From: an uncultured Saprospiraceae bacterium
GTDB taxonomy: Bacteria > Bacteroidota > Bacteroidia > Chitinophagales > Saprospiraceae
DNA length: 64,000 bases
Direction: 5' to 3'
NCBI GenBank assembly: GCA_938001865.1
Contig: CALLAW010000048.1
Location: 1-64,000, forward strand
Positions 50,188 to 61,900 of the stretch are shown here, piece after piece. Made by a program: the position numbers and the translations under genes. Within the stretch, counting starts at the first letter, position 1, and the number at the start of each line of letters is the position of its first letter. The notes beneath the pieces were generated by a model. It did no database searches, was not told where the DNA came from, and worked only from the letters and a program-made list of their open reading frames with translations.

Positions 50188-50949
50188 CTACATCTTGAAC
50201 AACCGTTTTGCATTTACAGAAGTGTAATCCATCACTAGCTCTACTGACTGCTGTCTCATATCGCCTATCTTCTGCGCAATCACTGGAAGGTACTTCGATT
50301 GATTGGTCTTCCCTCTATATGGATGTGGTGCTAGATAAGGTGCATCCGTCTCGAGTAAGATACGATCCTCAGGTAAGTATGCTACCATCTCGTCTAACTT
50401 TGCATTCTTGAAGGTCACTACTCCACCAAGACCTAGATAAAATCCAGTATCCAAGGCCTTGCGAGCCTGGGCTATACTTCCGTTAAAACAATGAAATACA
50501 CCTGTGAGCCTCCCTGATTGTGCTGAACTAATCATATCTATCGTATCATCTAAGCTCTCTCTAGAGTGGATAATCAATGGTAATTGATCAGAATCAGACC
50601 AAGCAATCTGCTCCTCGAAAGCAAGCTTTTGTTCGTTGACAAATGTCTTATCCCAATAGTAATCTAGACCTACCTCGCCTACCCCGTGGTACTCCCGAGT
50701 CTGATAATGGCTCCTGATGATGCTGAGTTGGTCTGCATAATCCTCTTTGACATAACATGGGTGTAGTCCCATCATAGGCTTGCATATCTCAGGATACTTA
50801 TCAGCCAACTGATGCATAGCATCTATGCTAGAGATGTCTATATTGGGCATAAATATTTGAGAAATACCTGTCTCTTTGGCCTCAGATAATAAGGTGTCAA
50901 TATCTTTGATAAGTTCGTCAGCGTAGAGATGAGCATGAGTGTCAATCAT
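50188..50949 (-). CDS. TatD family hydrolase
   Basis: MIDTHAHLYADE, GVGEVGLDYYWDKT, LPLIIHSRES, VFHCFNGS, LLETDAPYLAPHPYRGKTNQ. Confidence 0.96.
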   Translation of the reverse strand: MIDTHAHLYADELIKDIDTLLSEAKETGISQIFMPNIDISSIDAMHQLADKYPEICKPMMGLHPCYVKEDYADQLSIIRSHYQTREYHGVGEVGLDYYWDKTFVNEQKLAFEEQIAWSDSDQLPLIIHSRESLDDTIDMISSAQSGRLTGVFHCFNGSIAQARKALDTGFYLGLGGVVTFKNAKLDEMVAYLPEDRILLETDAPYLAPHPYRGKTNQSKYLPVIAQKIGDMRQQSVELVMDYTSVNAKRLFKM

Positions 50950-51009
50950 AGTATTGGAGCTTTGTTGGCCGCATTGAAGCGGGATTGATAATTGTATATA
51001 GAGTAAAGA

Positions 51010-51645
51010 ATGGGCAAAAAAAAGAAATATTATGTAGTCTGGGTAGGAATAAGCCCAGGAATCTATGATACCTGGGATGAATGCTTGAGACAGACCAAGG
51101 GATATCCAGGAGCTAAGTATAAGTCATATCCTACTAGAGCTGCTGCTATAGCTGGCTATGAAGGAGGTGTAGACTACAATACAAGCAACAGTAAGACACC
51201 CCAAACACAGATCAGTAAAGACGAATGGGCTGCTGCTGGTGTCAACTTGGATAGCTTCTGCGTGGATGCTGCATGCAGCGGCAATCCTGGTATCATGGAG
51301 TATCGAGGAGTCTGGACAGATAACAATATTGAACTTTTCAGAAAAGGTCCGTATCAAGGAGGCACCAACAACATAGGTGAATTCCTTGCACTCGTGCATG
51401 CCTTAGCTTTCTTCAATCAAACCAATAAGACGATGCACATCTACACGGACTCAAAGACTGCTATGGCATGGGTAAGAAACAAGAAAGTAAAGACGACACT
51501 AAAGCAAACTCAAGAGAATGCTGTATTATTTGCGATGCTTGATAGAGCTATCCAATGGCTCAATACCAATACATACAAGCATACTATAGAAAAATGGAAT
51601 ACAAAAGAATGGGGGGAGATTCCTGCAGACTTTGGTCGTAAATAG
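51010..51645 (+). CDS. Ribonuclease H family protein with N-terminal viroplasmin-like domain
   Basis: KKKYYVVWVGISPGIYDTWDECLRQTKGYPGAKYKSYPTRAAAIAGY (viroplasmin), then DAACSGNPG...GGTNNIGEFLALVHAL...IYTDSKTAMAWV (RNase HI). Confidence 0.92.
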   Translation: MGKKKKYYVVWVGISPGIYDTWDECLRQTKGYPGAKYKSYPTRAAAIAGYEGGVDYNTSNSKTPQTQISKDEWAAAGVNLDSFCVDAACSGNPGIMEYRGVWTDNNIELFRKGPYQGGTNNIGEFLALVHALAFFNQTNKTMHIYTDSKTAMAWVRNKKVKTTLKQTQENAVLFAMLDRAIQWLNTNTYKHTIEKWNTKEWGEIPADFGRK

Positions 51646-51701
51646 ATCATTATAATAGGCAGTAATTACTAGTGAGTTTAGCTATCTTTGATCTCAGATA
51701 A

Positions 51702-54700
51702 TTGGACCAAACCATGAGAAACTACACTCTTCTAGGCCTCTGCCTCATGCTATTACTCAATAGCTGCAGTAATGCTGACAATCAATCAAAAACTACACAA
51801 TCTAACAAGGATACTCAAGGGCTCTATGTCTCACACTTAAGTGGTGCCCACGGCATAGACTTTACTAACCGAGTTGACATCAACCTAGAGTACAACCCAA
51901 TCCTTAATGATGGTGTGCTTCAGGGAGCAGGAGTAGGAGTACTCAATATAGATGGCGATGATCTGCCAGATGTGATCATCTTAGGCAATCAGACTGGGAT
52001 AAAGCTGTACAAAAACAAAGGAAATCTAAAGTTTGAAGATGTAACTATTGATGCTAAACTGACACAGACTAGTGGGTGGAATATGGGTGTCTCTATCGCA
52101 GATATCGATGGAGATAATGATGATGACATCTACATTTCTAGATTTCTACTCAACAATCCTAAAGAACGAGAAAACCTCCTCTATATCAATAACGGCAACA
52201 ATACATTTACTGAGAAGTCAAAAGAATATGGTCTTGCTGATGCTGGATATTCGGTCATGGCTAACTTTTTTGATTACGATCTAGATGGGGATCTTGACCT
52301 CTATGTACTCAATCAACCACCGTCTGCATTAGTGGAAAAACAAAAACTCAAGGGTTTGATGGATTATAAGTACACTAACCGACTCTACCGCAATGACAAT
52401 AACAAATATAGCGATGTGACCCAAGAGAGTGGTTTGATGAATTACAATTATTCATTGAGTGCTTTGACATACGATTATAACGATGATGGATACTTAGACA
52501 TTTTCGTTGCGAATGACTTTGACGAACCTGATCAATTTTACATCAATCAACAGAATGGTACTTTTCATAATGTGTCTGACATTGTATTTAAGCATCTGAG
52601 TACCTTCAGTATGGGATCCGACTTAGCTGATATTAACAATGATGGTCATCTGGACATCTTTGTGGCAGATATGGTAGCCGAAGACAACTACCGACAAAAG
52701 ACCAATATGAGTGGTATGAATCCTGAAAAGTTTTGGAATCTAGCCAATAACGGCTATCATTATCAATACATGTTCAATGCGTTACACCTCAACAATACTG
52801 GCAACTCGTTTAGTGAGATAGCACAACTCGCTGGCATAGCAAATACTGACTGGAGCTGGTCTACACTCTTCATGGACATGGACCTTGATGGATATAAGGA
52901 CTTGATGATAACTAACGGATTGATCAATGAAGTCAGGAACAAAGACTTCTCTAATTGGAGAGATGCCAAAATAGACTCATTGAAGAAAGCTCAAAATTCC
53001 AAAAAAGTATCTCCAGAATTTCTTTTCGAACTAGCCCAACAAGTCCCTAGTGTCCCAGTAAAAAACTACTTATACCAGAACAATGGTGACTTGACTTTCA
53101 CCAATAAGAGCAGTGATTGGGGATTCTCTAAACCTGGAGCTACACAAGGTGCTGCATATGCGGACTTTGATAATGATGGCGATCTAGACTTTATCCTCAA
53201 TCACAGCAATGCACCTGTAGAGCTCTTCGAATCAACAGCTGCTGACAGAAAGATTGGCAATTATCTCAATATCAAACTCCAAGGTGAGGGAAAAAACACA
53301 GGTGCTCTTAACTCGAAAATCAAAATAGAGTATGGCAAAGGTCTGCAACAAGTAAGTCAAACAACTCCGTATAGAGGATATGCATCTTGTAATCAAAACA
53401 TTACTCAATTTGGTCTTGGACCACATGATATCATCGATAAGCTTACAGTAAAGTTTCTCAGTGGTAAGCAAGTCATACTCACTGATGTAAAAGCGAATCA
53501 GACTCTAGTGATTAAAGAATCAAAGGGGACAACATCGATGGCAAACCCCTCCGATCAAATAGCTTCAATATTAAAAAAAGGAAGTACAAAGACTCAAATC
53601 AAACATGAAGAAAACTCTTATGATGATTATAAAAAAGAAATTCTCATTCCTTACAAAATGTCATCATTAGGGCCCGTAATTGCAGAAGGAGATATCAATG
53701 GAGACGGTATCTCTGATCTCTATATCGGGGGTGCAGCAGGCAATGGAGCCATTACTATTGCTGGCAATGCTCAAGGCGAATTTACACTTATCGACAATCC
53801 TATCTTCAAGTCTGCAAGCAAGAGTGAAGATGGAGCAGCTCACTTCTTTGACGCAGATGGAGATGGTGACTTAGATCTCTATGTCGCAAGTGGAAGCAAC
53901 GAATTCGATATAAATGACAAAAGGTTTAAAGATAGACTATACATCAATGATGGACGGGGCAAGTTCGCTAAAGGTCCAGCTCTACCTCCTCACTACACAA
54001 GCACTCATACTGTGATCTCAGCAGATGTAGATGGTGATGATGATTTGGATCTATTCGTTGGTGGTCGCCAGGTCCCTGGCAGATATGGAGCATCGACTGA
54101 TAGTTACCTCTATCTCAATGATGGGAAGGGAAGCTTTACTCAGAGTGAGAGCAGTCTATTTCAGAACCTAGGCATGGTGACTGACGCAGTCTTTACCAAT
54201 ATAGACAATGACGACAACTTAGAGTTAATCATTGCTGGAGAGTGGATGCCAATAGAGATATTTGAATTTGACTCCAATGGTAAGCCTTCGAGACAACCAA
54301 ATAATCTTGGTGATTCTAATGGATTATGGAATACCATAGAAGTGAGTGATCTAGATGGTGATGGTGACTTAGATATCATCGGTGGCAATCTTGGTCTCAA
54401 CAATAAGTATAAGGCAAGTAAGGAAAAACCATTCAAAGTCTTCGTAGATGACTTTGACAAGAATGGATCCAATGACGTCTATCTTGGATACTATGCTAAT
54501 GATGGTGTCTGCTATCCAGTGAGAGGCCGACAGTGCTCATCAGAGCAAATGCCATTTGTCAAGAAAAAATTTGAGTCCTATGAAGCATTTGCATCAGCAT
54601 CTATTGTAGAGGTCTTGGACGACAAGCTAGAGGATGACAGCGTATCCAAAGAAGTCTATACATTTGCCCATACACTCTTCTTTAACAATGGAGAGGGACG

Positions 54701-55034
54701 ATTCGAAGCCCAAAGGTTGCCAATGGAGACACAACGGTCGGTAGTCAACGATATCTTGATTACCAACTTGGATAGTGATCCGCTACCAGAGGTCTATATG
54801 GTAGGTAACTATTACGATAGAGAGGTCGAGACTACACGGAGTGACTCGGGGATAGGGAGCATCTTAGATATCAGTGACGACGGTATAGTCTCTTCGGTAC
54901 CTTCTAGTCAGTTGGGCCAGTTTGCTAACAAAGATGCAAGGACAGTACATGAGCTAAGCCTTGGCAATAAGTCCGTGATTGCAGTTGGAAATAACGATGA
55001 CATCATCCAATTCTTTGAGAAAAACAAGAAATAA
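51702..55034 (+). CDS. VCBS/FG-GAP repeat lipoprotein with ASPIC/UnbV-like domain
   Basis: Lipobox (LLNSCSNA), many DxDGDxDxD(I/L)(Y/F) repeats, RGYASCNQNITQFGLGPHDIIDKLTVKFLSGK (ASPIC/UnbV). Confidence 0.9.
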   Translation: MDQTMRNYTLLGLCLMLLLNSCSNADNQSKTTQSNKDTQGLYVSHLSGAHGIDFTNRVDINLEYNPILNDGVLQGAGVGVLNIDGDDLPDVIILGNQTGIKLYKNKGNLKFEDVTIDAKLTQTSGWNMGVSIADIDGDNDDDIYISRFLLNNPKERENLLYINNGNNTFTEKSKEYGLADAGYSVMANFFDYDLDGDLDLYVLNQPPSALVEKQKLKGLMDYKYTNRLYRNDNNKYSDVTQESGLMNYNYSLSALTYDYNDDGYLDIFVANDFDEPDQFYINQQNGTFHNVSDIVFKHLSTFSMGSDLADINNDGHLDIFVADMVAEDNYRQKTNMSGMNPEKFWNLANNGYHYQYMFNALHLNNTGNSFSEIAQLAGIANTDWSWSTLFMDMDLDGYKDLMITNGLINEVRNKDFSNWRDAKIDSLKKAQNSKKVSPEFLFELAQQVPSVPVKNYLYQNNGDLTFTNKSSDWGFSKPGATQGAAYADFDNDGDLDFILNHSNAPVELFESTAADRKIGNYLNIKLQGEGKNTGALNSKIKIEYGKGLQQVSQTTPYRGYASCNQNITQFGLGPHDIIDKLTVKFLSGKQVILTDVKANQTLVIKESKGTTSMANPSDQIASILKKGSTKTQIKHEENSYDDYKKEILIPYKMSSLGPVIAEGDINGDGISDLYIGGAAGNGAITIAGNAQGEFTLIDNPIFKSASKSEDGAAHFFDADGDGDLDLYVASGSNEFDINDKRFKDRLYINDGRGKFAKGPALPPHYTSTHTVISADVDGDDDLDLFVGGRQVPGRYGASTDSYLYLNDGKGSFTQSESSLFQNLGMVTDAVFTNIDNDDNLELIIAGEWMPIEIFEFDSNGKPSRQPNNLGDSNGLWNTIEVSDLDGDGDLDIIGGNLGLNNKYKASKEKPFKVFVDDFDKNGSNDVYLGYYANDGVCYPVRGRQCSSEQMPFVKKKFESYEAFASASIVEVLDDKLEDDSVSKEVYTFAHTLFFNNGEGRFEAQRLPMETQRSVVNDILITNLDSDPLPEVYMVGNYYDREVETTRSDSGIGSILDISDDGIVSSVPSSQLGQFANKDARTVHELSLGNKSVIAVGNNDDIIQFFEKNKK

Positions 55035-55048
55035 ATCTTATTGATCTC

Positions 55049-56245
55049 TTAATTCCCTGTAGCGACTCTGAGCCGTCTGATGAGGAAGATTGTTACCAGT
55101 CCAGTACATACCGCTATGTAGCCAACAATTGGGTAGTTCTCATATTGACCAGCTTGATTGATATAGATAATCTGACCGCTAATGATTGCAGAGAGTCCAA
55201 TAGCGAACTGTTGGAGAGCAGACTTGATTGCCATGAAGCTTCCCCTATTCTCCACTCCAGCAGAGGCAGTAATCATCGTATTAGCGGGAATCATCCTACC
55301 ACTTGCTAATACAAAGAATAGTGTCGTAAACATCAATACATACCAGAGTGGAGAGACTCCAAGATACACGATTATCATCGTCGGGATAAAGCACAATAAC
55401 ATCGTGATTGTGAATACTTTATTAACCCCAAATCGATCAGTGAATCTCCCTATCAACGGTGATGTAATGACTGTAGCTATCCCTCCAAGAAAAAATTGAA
55501 GGGCAATATCTTCTTGGCTGAGCCCAACATTCTTAATCAAATATGGACTGATAAACGGGATAATCATGAAATGAGCAAGCACTAATACAAATCCAGCCCC
55601 CAATGCATTGACTTGATTCGTATCACGAGTAATCTGATTGATCGTACTCCGCATACTGGGGACACTCCCACCCTGTGATTCCAGATGTTTGGTGAAACTC
55701 GGAAACTTAAATGCCACAAAAATCCAAATACACATTGCCAATATGCCTAATACTAAGAATGGAGATTGCCATGAGCCCTGAGCTGCAAGGTATAATCCAA
55801 ATGGTACACCGAGAGCAGATGCCCCAGAAAATGCTGCCATCAGTATCCCCATCGCTTTGCCTCGTTCTTTGAATAGATAGAGATCACTGACAATGGACAG
55901 GGCAAGAGCACCGATCACACCTCCAAAGAGTCCAGTCAATATCCTGAAAGCAATCAACACAGTGTATGACGGAGCGAAGGCACAGAGTATCGTACCTATC
56001 GAAAATCCACCATAACAGAGTAGCAATGCACTCTTGCGATCAAAACTATCTAGTACGAAAAAAGCTAACAATGCAGAGAGAGTCGCAGCAAACGCATAGA
56101 CTGAGACTAGTAGACTGAACTGTGCCGCCGATATCTCAAACGTCTCAATGAAAAGATCACCTAAGGGCATGATCAACATCGAATCCACAATATGAGTAAA
56201 GTTAATCCCAGCTAATACATACAATACACTTCGTCTGTCCATCAA
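55049..56245 (-). CDS. MFS transporter
   Basis: 12 TM pattern, LLVSVYAFAATLSALLAFFVLDSFDRKSALL, FRILTGLFGGVIGALALSIVSDLYLFKERGKAMG. Confidence 0.92.
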   Translation of the reverse strand: MMDRRSVLYVLAGINFTHIVDSMLIMPLGDLFIETFEISAAQFSLLVSVYAFAATLSALLAFFVLDSFDRKSALLLCYGGFSIGTILCAFAPSYTVLIAFRILTGLFGGVIGALALSIVSDLYLFKERGKAMGILMAAFSGASALGVPFGLYLAAQGSWQSPFLVLGILAMCIWIFVAFKFPSFTKHLESQGGSVPSMRSTINQITRDTNQVNALGAGFVLVLAHFMIIPFISPYLIKNVGLSQEDIALQFFLGGIATVITSPLIGRFTDRFGVNKVFTITMLLCFIPTMIIVYLGVSPLWYVLMFTTLFFVLASGRMIPANTMITASAGVENRGSFMAIKSALQQFAIGLSAIISGQIIYINQAGQYENYPIVGYIAVCTGLVTIFLIRRLRVATGN

Positions 56246-56316
56246 CTACTAACTCTCAATGATGACAAAAAGTTATTTCTTTAACCTCAATTACCTCTCA
56301 AGTCCATTGATCACAA

Positions 56317-58017
56317 CTAATAATCAAGGATCTTTACTTCAGTACGTCTATTGAATTGGTGCTCCTCATCAGTGCAGGTGACACCATCGTCACATTTGTT
56401 ACGTAGACGGCTTTCGCCAAATCCTATAGCAACGATTCGAGTGGCATTTACTCCGAGTGATACTAAGTAGTCCTTAGCGGACTTGGCTCGTCTATCTGAT
56501 AAGAGTTGGTTGTATAGTGACTCACCTCTACTATCTGTATGAGCTGAGAGCTGTACTTTGATAGAGGGATTATTATTCATCGCATTTGCTAATTCTTGCA
56601 ATTCGGAGAGAGAGCCATCTTGGAGCTCATGTTGATTATATGCGTAATAGATATTATCAAAGACCAAGATACTTCCCTTCTTGACTTCTTGTTGTTTGAT
56701 GATCACCTTCTTGGGCGGCGGAGGCGGTGGCTTGACTACGACTGCTACTCTCTCAGGTTGAAGTGAGAGAGTATGATGGAGTTGATTAGCATCTAAGTAA
56801 CCAGTCCAGATGTAATCTTCATAGCCAGCGTTCCTTCCATTTACTTTGACATATACGGGAGGAGTTACCTCTAGGGAAATGCGACCCTCGCTATCTGATG
56901 TCATATCCAATTTTGATTCAAAGTTGCTCTCTAGCAATCTCTCTGCACTCGACTGATTGAGAAGTAACTCTATGATCAGATCCTTATCTGTAATCTGCAA
57001 TATTTCGAACTCTGCACCTTGGACCTTAGATAGGGTCTTACCATCCTTCACATCAAGTGTAAGATAGTTCGCCACCCGATCAGACTTCCTTATCATCGGT
57101 ATCTCTGTAGTGAGCTGATAGAGATCATCCTTGCCCATCCCTCCTGGTCTATTAGACGAAAACACCAATGACTTGTCATCTAGCATATAGAGTCCAAAAT
57201 CATCGTAACTCGTATTGATCGGTGCCGGTAGTCTCAGACGCTGTTGAGTCTCAAAGTCATAGAGGAATAAATCTAAGTCTCCTGCACGAGAGCCCGAGTC
57301 ACTTGCATAGATGAGGTAACCGTTGTAGAATTGACCGAACCACTCATTGCCTTCTGTATTGACCTTGTCTCCGATATTGATTGGTGTGGTCCAACTCCCA
57401 GCCTCCTTGAAGGACAGATAGAGATCCATCTTACCCATCCCTCCTACTCTCGTCGAACTGAATGCAAGAGTATCTCCTGTGATACTGAATGTCGGATGTG
57501 CATCGAGTGCTTCTAAATCACTCTGTTGCCAGAGTGTAGGCTCTGACCATCCATCGGCATTGAGTACAGTCTCATAGATTTTGAGAGGGATGAGATTATC
57601 TTGAGTCTTCGCAGGACGACCTCTTACTAAGTGGTCTCTTGTAAACATCATGACACCTCCATCTGCACTGAATGTACAAGGACCTTCATGGTATCTAGAG
57701 TTAATTACTTTGGGGAAAAATGCAGACCGCTCAAAGTCATCAACTCCGTTCCAATCCGCAAACTTTAGATCAAAATACTTCTCTCCTATCCGCCTATCGA
57801 CATCTAAGTCTGATCGACCGTTGGTCACATATACGAGTAAGTCACTCCAGATCACCGGCGCAAAATCCATCTCCGGACTATTTATCTGTCGAAGATTACT
57901 CAGATTGGCATCCACCATGCTCAATGAATCAAAGTACACCATCTCTTGACTCTTCAATAGACTGGCTCGTAGACCGACACCCAATATCACTACTATCAGT
58001 ATAGCTCTCCTCAACAT
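56317..58017 (-). CDS. OmpA family protein with WD40/PD40-like propeller
   Basis: PD40-like FSSTRVGGMGKMDLYLS and FSSNRPGGMGKDDLYQL; OmpA C-terminus VQLSAHTDSRGESLYNQLLSDRRAKSAKDYLVSLGV. Confidence 0.9.
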   Translation of the reverse strand: MLRRAILIVVILGVGLRASLLKSQEMVYFDSLSMVDANLSNLRQINSPEMDFAPVIWSDLLVYVTNGRSDLDVDRRIGEKYFDLKFADWNGVDDFERSAFFPKVINSRYHEGPCTFSADGGVMMFTRDHLVRGRPAKTQDNLIPLKIYETVLNADGWSEPTLWQQSDLEALDAHPTFSITGDTLAFSSTRVGGMGKMDLYLSFKEAGSWTTPINIGDKVNTEGNEWFGQFYNGYLIYASDSGSRAGDLDLFLYDFETQQRLRLPAPINTSYDDFGLYMLDDKSLVFSSNRPGGMGKDDLYQLTTEIPMIRKSDRVANYLTLDVKDGKTLSKVQGAEFEILQITDKDLIIELLLNQSSAERLLESNFESKLDMTSDSEGRISLEVTPPVYVKVNGRNAGYEDYIWTGYLDANQLHHTLSLQPERVAVVVKPPPPPPKKVIIKQQEVKKGSILVFDNIYYAYNQHELQDGSLSELQELANAMNNNPSIKVQLSAHTDSRGESLYNQLLSDRRAKSAKDYLVSLGVNATRIVAIGFGESRLRNKCDDGVTCTDEEHQFNRRTEVKILDY

Positions 58018-58968
58018 CTAAAAATATCTAGGGTTGGTGAATATCTCCTTAGGATTATTATTACCAAAGGTATATCTAATCATCGCCTCGAGACTTCCGG
58101 TCTCATATCTCCTAAGTTGACTGAATGTCACATCATAGCTCAGCCCAAGAAAAAATCTCTCTAATGGTTGCAGACCAAGTAAGAGGGACATTGACTCACC
58201 TAGCGAATTCCGATTACCCCCAGTCCTATAGTTGAGTGCTAGGTGATACTCTTTATTATAGAGGATTCCAGCCTGGATATCGATGTCATAAGGTGAGTTA
58301 GGTGCTAGCTTGAAGAGCATCTGCGGTATGAAGTCAAACGAACTATTAATCTGAATCTCTGTACCTGCCATCACATAGAGGTGTCTCTCCTCTCTACTAT
58401 CACTCAGCGAAGAGTCAAGATAGACATTAGAGAGTAATCTTGGTACGCTTATCCCAGCATAGAATCTTTGATTCTTGAAGTAGAAGCCCAGCCCAGTATT
58501 GAACAGATAAGTGGTCGTCCTCTCATCACTCAGGACTGGATCTGCACCGATTGTCTCAAATGCTACTAAGCGATCATCAGTAAAGTCAAGACTATGACTC
58601 CTGATAGAGACCTCTATACCACCACTGAGATTACCAAAGTCTGTCGGTACTCTATAGCTGTACATCGTACGGAGATTGAGAGACTCTTGGATACCTATAC
58701 TCTCCTTGCTGATCAGACCACCAATCCCCATTCTCTGCTTATCGAATGGTACTACTCCACTCACTTGAGTCGAGATTGGTGCTCCCTCTAGACCATTCCA
58801 TTGATCACGGAATAAGATGCCAACCTCAGCATAACTGATCTGACTTGCATAGGCTGGATTGTACGAGAGCTTATTATAAGCGAACTGCGTAAATAGACCA
58901 TCTTGTTGTCCAAGGCAGACTTGGCACATCAAGAGCAATAGAGTGATATGGTAGTATCTCACTCTCAT
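58018..58968 (-). CDS. PorP/SprF family type IX secretion system membrane protein
   Basis: GQQDGLFTQFAYNKLSYNPAYASQISYAEVGILFRDQWNGLEGAPISTQVSG. Confidence 0.92.
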   Translation of the reverse strand: MRVRYYHITLLLLMCQVCLGQQDGLFTQFAYNKLSYNPAYASQISYAEVGILFRDQWNGLEGAPISTQVSGVVPFDKQRMGIGGLISKESIGIQESLNLRTMYSYRVPTDFGNLSGGIEVSIRSHSLDFTDDRLVAFETIGADPVLSDERTTTYLFNTGLGFYFKNQRFYAGISVPRLLSNVYLDSSLSDSREERHLYVMAGTEIQINSSFDFIPQMLFKLAPNSPYDIDIQAGILYNKEYHLALNYRTGGNRNSLGESMSLLLGLQPLERFFLGLSYDVTFSQLRRYETGSLEAMIRYTFGNNNPKEIFTNPRYF

Positions 58969-61900
58969 CTCTCAACTACGATAAAGCCTTGCAATGGATC
59001 TCGATCTGAGTTCAATGTCAAGATGTAAAAATATGTGCCCGAAGGTAAGTTACTCCCATTGTATGTCGCATCCCAGTCATTGGTATATGGCTGAGCTGAG
59101 TACACTTCATCACCCCACCGATTGAAGATTAGGAGCTTATTATTAGCATAGCGGTCACTCGTCAAGCATGGTACTCTGAAGTGATCATTATATCCATCAT
59201 TGTTAGGTGTGACGACATTGGAGATGATGCACTCTGTCTCATCACCTATTATCAGCAAGAGTGTCGCTGTATCGCAGATATCTGGACATCTCTCACTACA
59301 TACTTCGATGACTACACTCCTATTACCTATGTAATCTATCCCTGTCGTGACAGATAATTGGTCATCATCTAACCTGAGAGACAATTCCTCTGGTGACTCT
59401 ATGATATTGATCTCATAATCTTGAGTTAGCGTTGCATTCCGCAATACATCTATGAAATGTTCTCCGATATCTGGAAGAGTTATGATTTGATCTTGAAGGT
59501 TGATTTCTTGCTCTTTGGTGATTATAATCGTATCTGAGGCTATCAATCCACAGTTGTCTGACCAGGTATTCACAGAGAGACCAAAGTCATTGGTCATCAC
59601 ATCTGTAACTCTGACTATACTCATGTCAATCAAGTTGGCATTTACCTGAGTGGTACTTGATGAGATACTCAGCGAGTCAATATTGTCTGGAACATTGAGA
59701 GCTATATCTACCTCACTCTCTGTACATATCGTCAGAGCATCTAAGACAAATGTGGCTCCTCCGTCTCTATCATCTTCTATGTTGATGGTTACGACCTCGG
59801 AGAGATCGGAGAGACATGATTGGCTGTATCCTATCACAGCTAAGTAAGCGATAGTATCTTGGAGATAAGAGAAGTCCATCAGAGTACATGGACTTTCCGT
59901 AGAGAGCACCAATGAGTCAAGCTCAAGATCCATGATCACTAAGCTATCATATTGAAATAGTGTATTGGGATCAAAACAAAAGAGAAAATCCTCTAACTGG
60001 CTCGTACACAATGTCGTATCTACAAACTCAAGGCTCGGCACCTGTAGCTCGGTCCTTACAAAGAGAGATGACTCCAAAGACTGCTCAGATTGACACCCAT
60101 TCGATGATGCGATTGCTGTATAATTGCCTAGATCTTGACTTGATAGATCGGTAAGTAGCCATTGGGTACCTACAGATTGATTGCCATTAGGACCCGTCCA
60201 GAGATATTCTACCCCAGCTATCGGTTGCAATATCTCGAGGATCAGATCACTCCCCTCACAAGCTACTGGAGGCACTAAGAGCTGTGGAGTGAGTGGGACA
60301 AGATTGATGACTACTTCTCTCTCTGGAGAGACTATGGATGAGCAATTTACCCCTTGGATGGAGACAGAGTATGATCCACTGTTCTCTTGACCAATGTTAG
60401 CGAGTTGCAGTTGATTATTATTTGTAACCATTGTACCATTAGGTGTCTCCCAGATGTATTGGGCATCAGGTTGGTTAGTCTCTGTTGCAATGAGAGTCAG
60501 GATCTCTCCTTGACAAGTGTTGTCAACCGATATGATGACTGGTTGATTAGGCACATCCGTGATGTCCACCTCTGTACTGACTGGGTCAGATGCACAACCA
60601 TTAGCAATAGCAATGAGTACATACTCACCATTATCTGCCGCGGATGCATTTGTTATTACTGGATTGAGTAAGTCTGACGTCCACCCATTTGGCCCCGACC
60701 AGCTGTACTCATAATCTCCTGGCGGAAATATCGTCGGAGAGAATACTACAGACACGTTATCTTCCCCACAATCGGGCGAAGTATTGCTCAGCGCAGTGAT
60801 GATCGGCGCTGGATTGATTACGACCGTAGTAGTCTCAGTCGCCACACAACCTACATTATTGATGACCGTCAGTGTATACTCACCAGCCTCAGCAAGTACA
60901 GTCGGTCGCTGACCGCTAAATAGTACACCACTTGGACTCTCCCAACTATAATTAGCCTGTACGATCAATGTCGAGATCAACTCTATACTATCCCCTACAC
61001 AGACTGGGCCATTATTACTCACACCTACTTGGAGTGATGTCTCAACACTCACGGTAAATGCTGCTGACTCTTCTGATACACAAAAGTCGTTACTGATGAT
61101 ACAAGACCAATCACCTGAGAGATCTACCGTACTATTATTTATCGACAGAGAGTTAGTAGAGGTATTACTGAAGAGGAGACCATCCTTGTACCAAGCATAG
61201 CTAGTCGCATTGGGTTCGTTGAGGATTGTCAATGTCAGAGGTACTCCCTCGCAGAGCAGGTTATCACCTGATAGGATGGGTTTTTCTGGTCTATCAAAGA
61301 TGATGACTTGGACTGTAGCAGCAGCAGAGAGACATCCTTCATTCTCTACCACTAATGTATAAGTTCCTTCATTTTGCTCTGTTGCGGTAGGTATAGATAT
61401 CGGCGAAGCGCCATCACCTTGATAACCATCAGGACCAGACCAGATGTACTCTACACCAGGGATACTACTCTCTATTGCCTCTAAGAGGATAGGATCACCA
61501 CTACATACGGTGATGAATGGATTGACTACGTCCGCAATGGGTCGTAGCGAGACATCAACTCCCACACTCATCGATGGATTACTCGTACAGAGATCATTGC
61601 TCACCTCGACATAGTAGAGGTGCAGTCCTTGTGTCACTTGAATCTCTAGGAGAGGGACACTCGTCTGGGCTATCAATATTCCATTGGGAGCTGCCCCTTC
61701 GTACCAGAGATAGTTTACATCACCACTATAGCTACTCGCGGTCAGGATGATCTCGTCTTCCACACAGAATTCTGTACCCTGCAACATGATCTCAGGATCA
61801 TCAAACTGGTCAAACTGTACATCAATCGTTGATGAAGTAGAGCAGCCATTCAACCCTTCGATAGTGAGATTATAGATCCCAGCGTTAATCTCCTGAGGGT

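Noticed and set aside
51702-55034. Repeated DxDGDxDxD motifs considered as a novel repeat system
   Set aside because: They match ordinary FG-GAP/VCBS calcium-binding propeller repeats.
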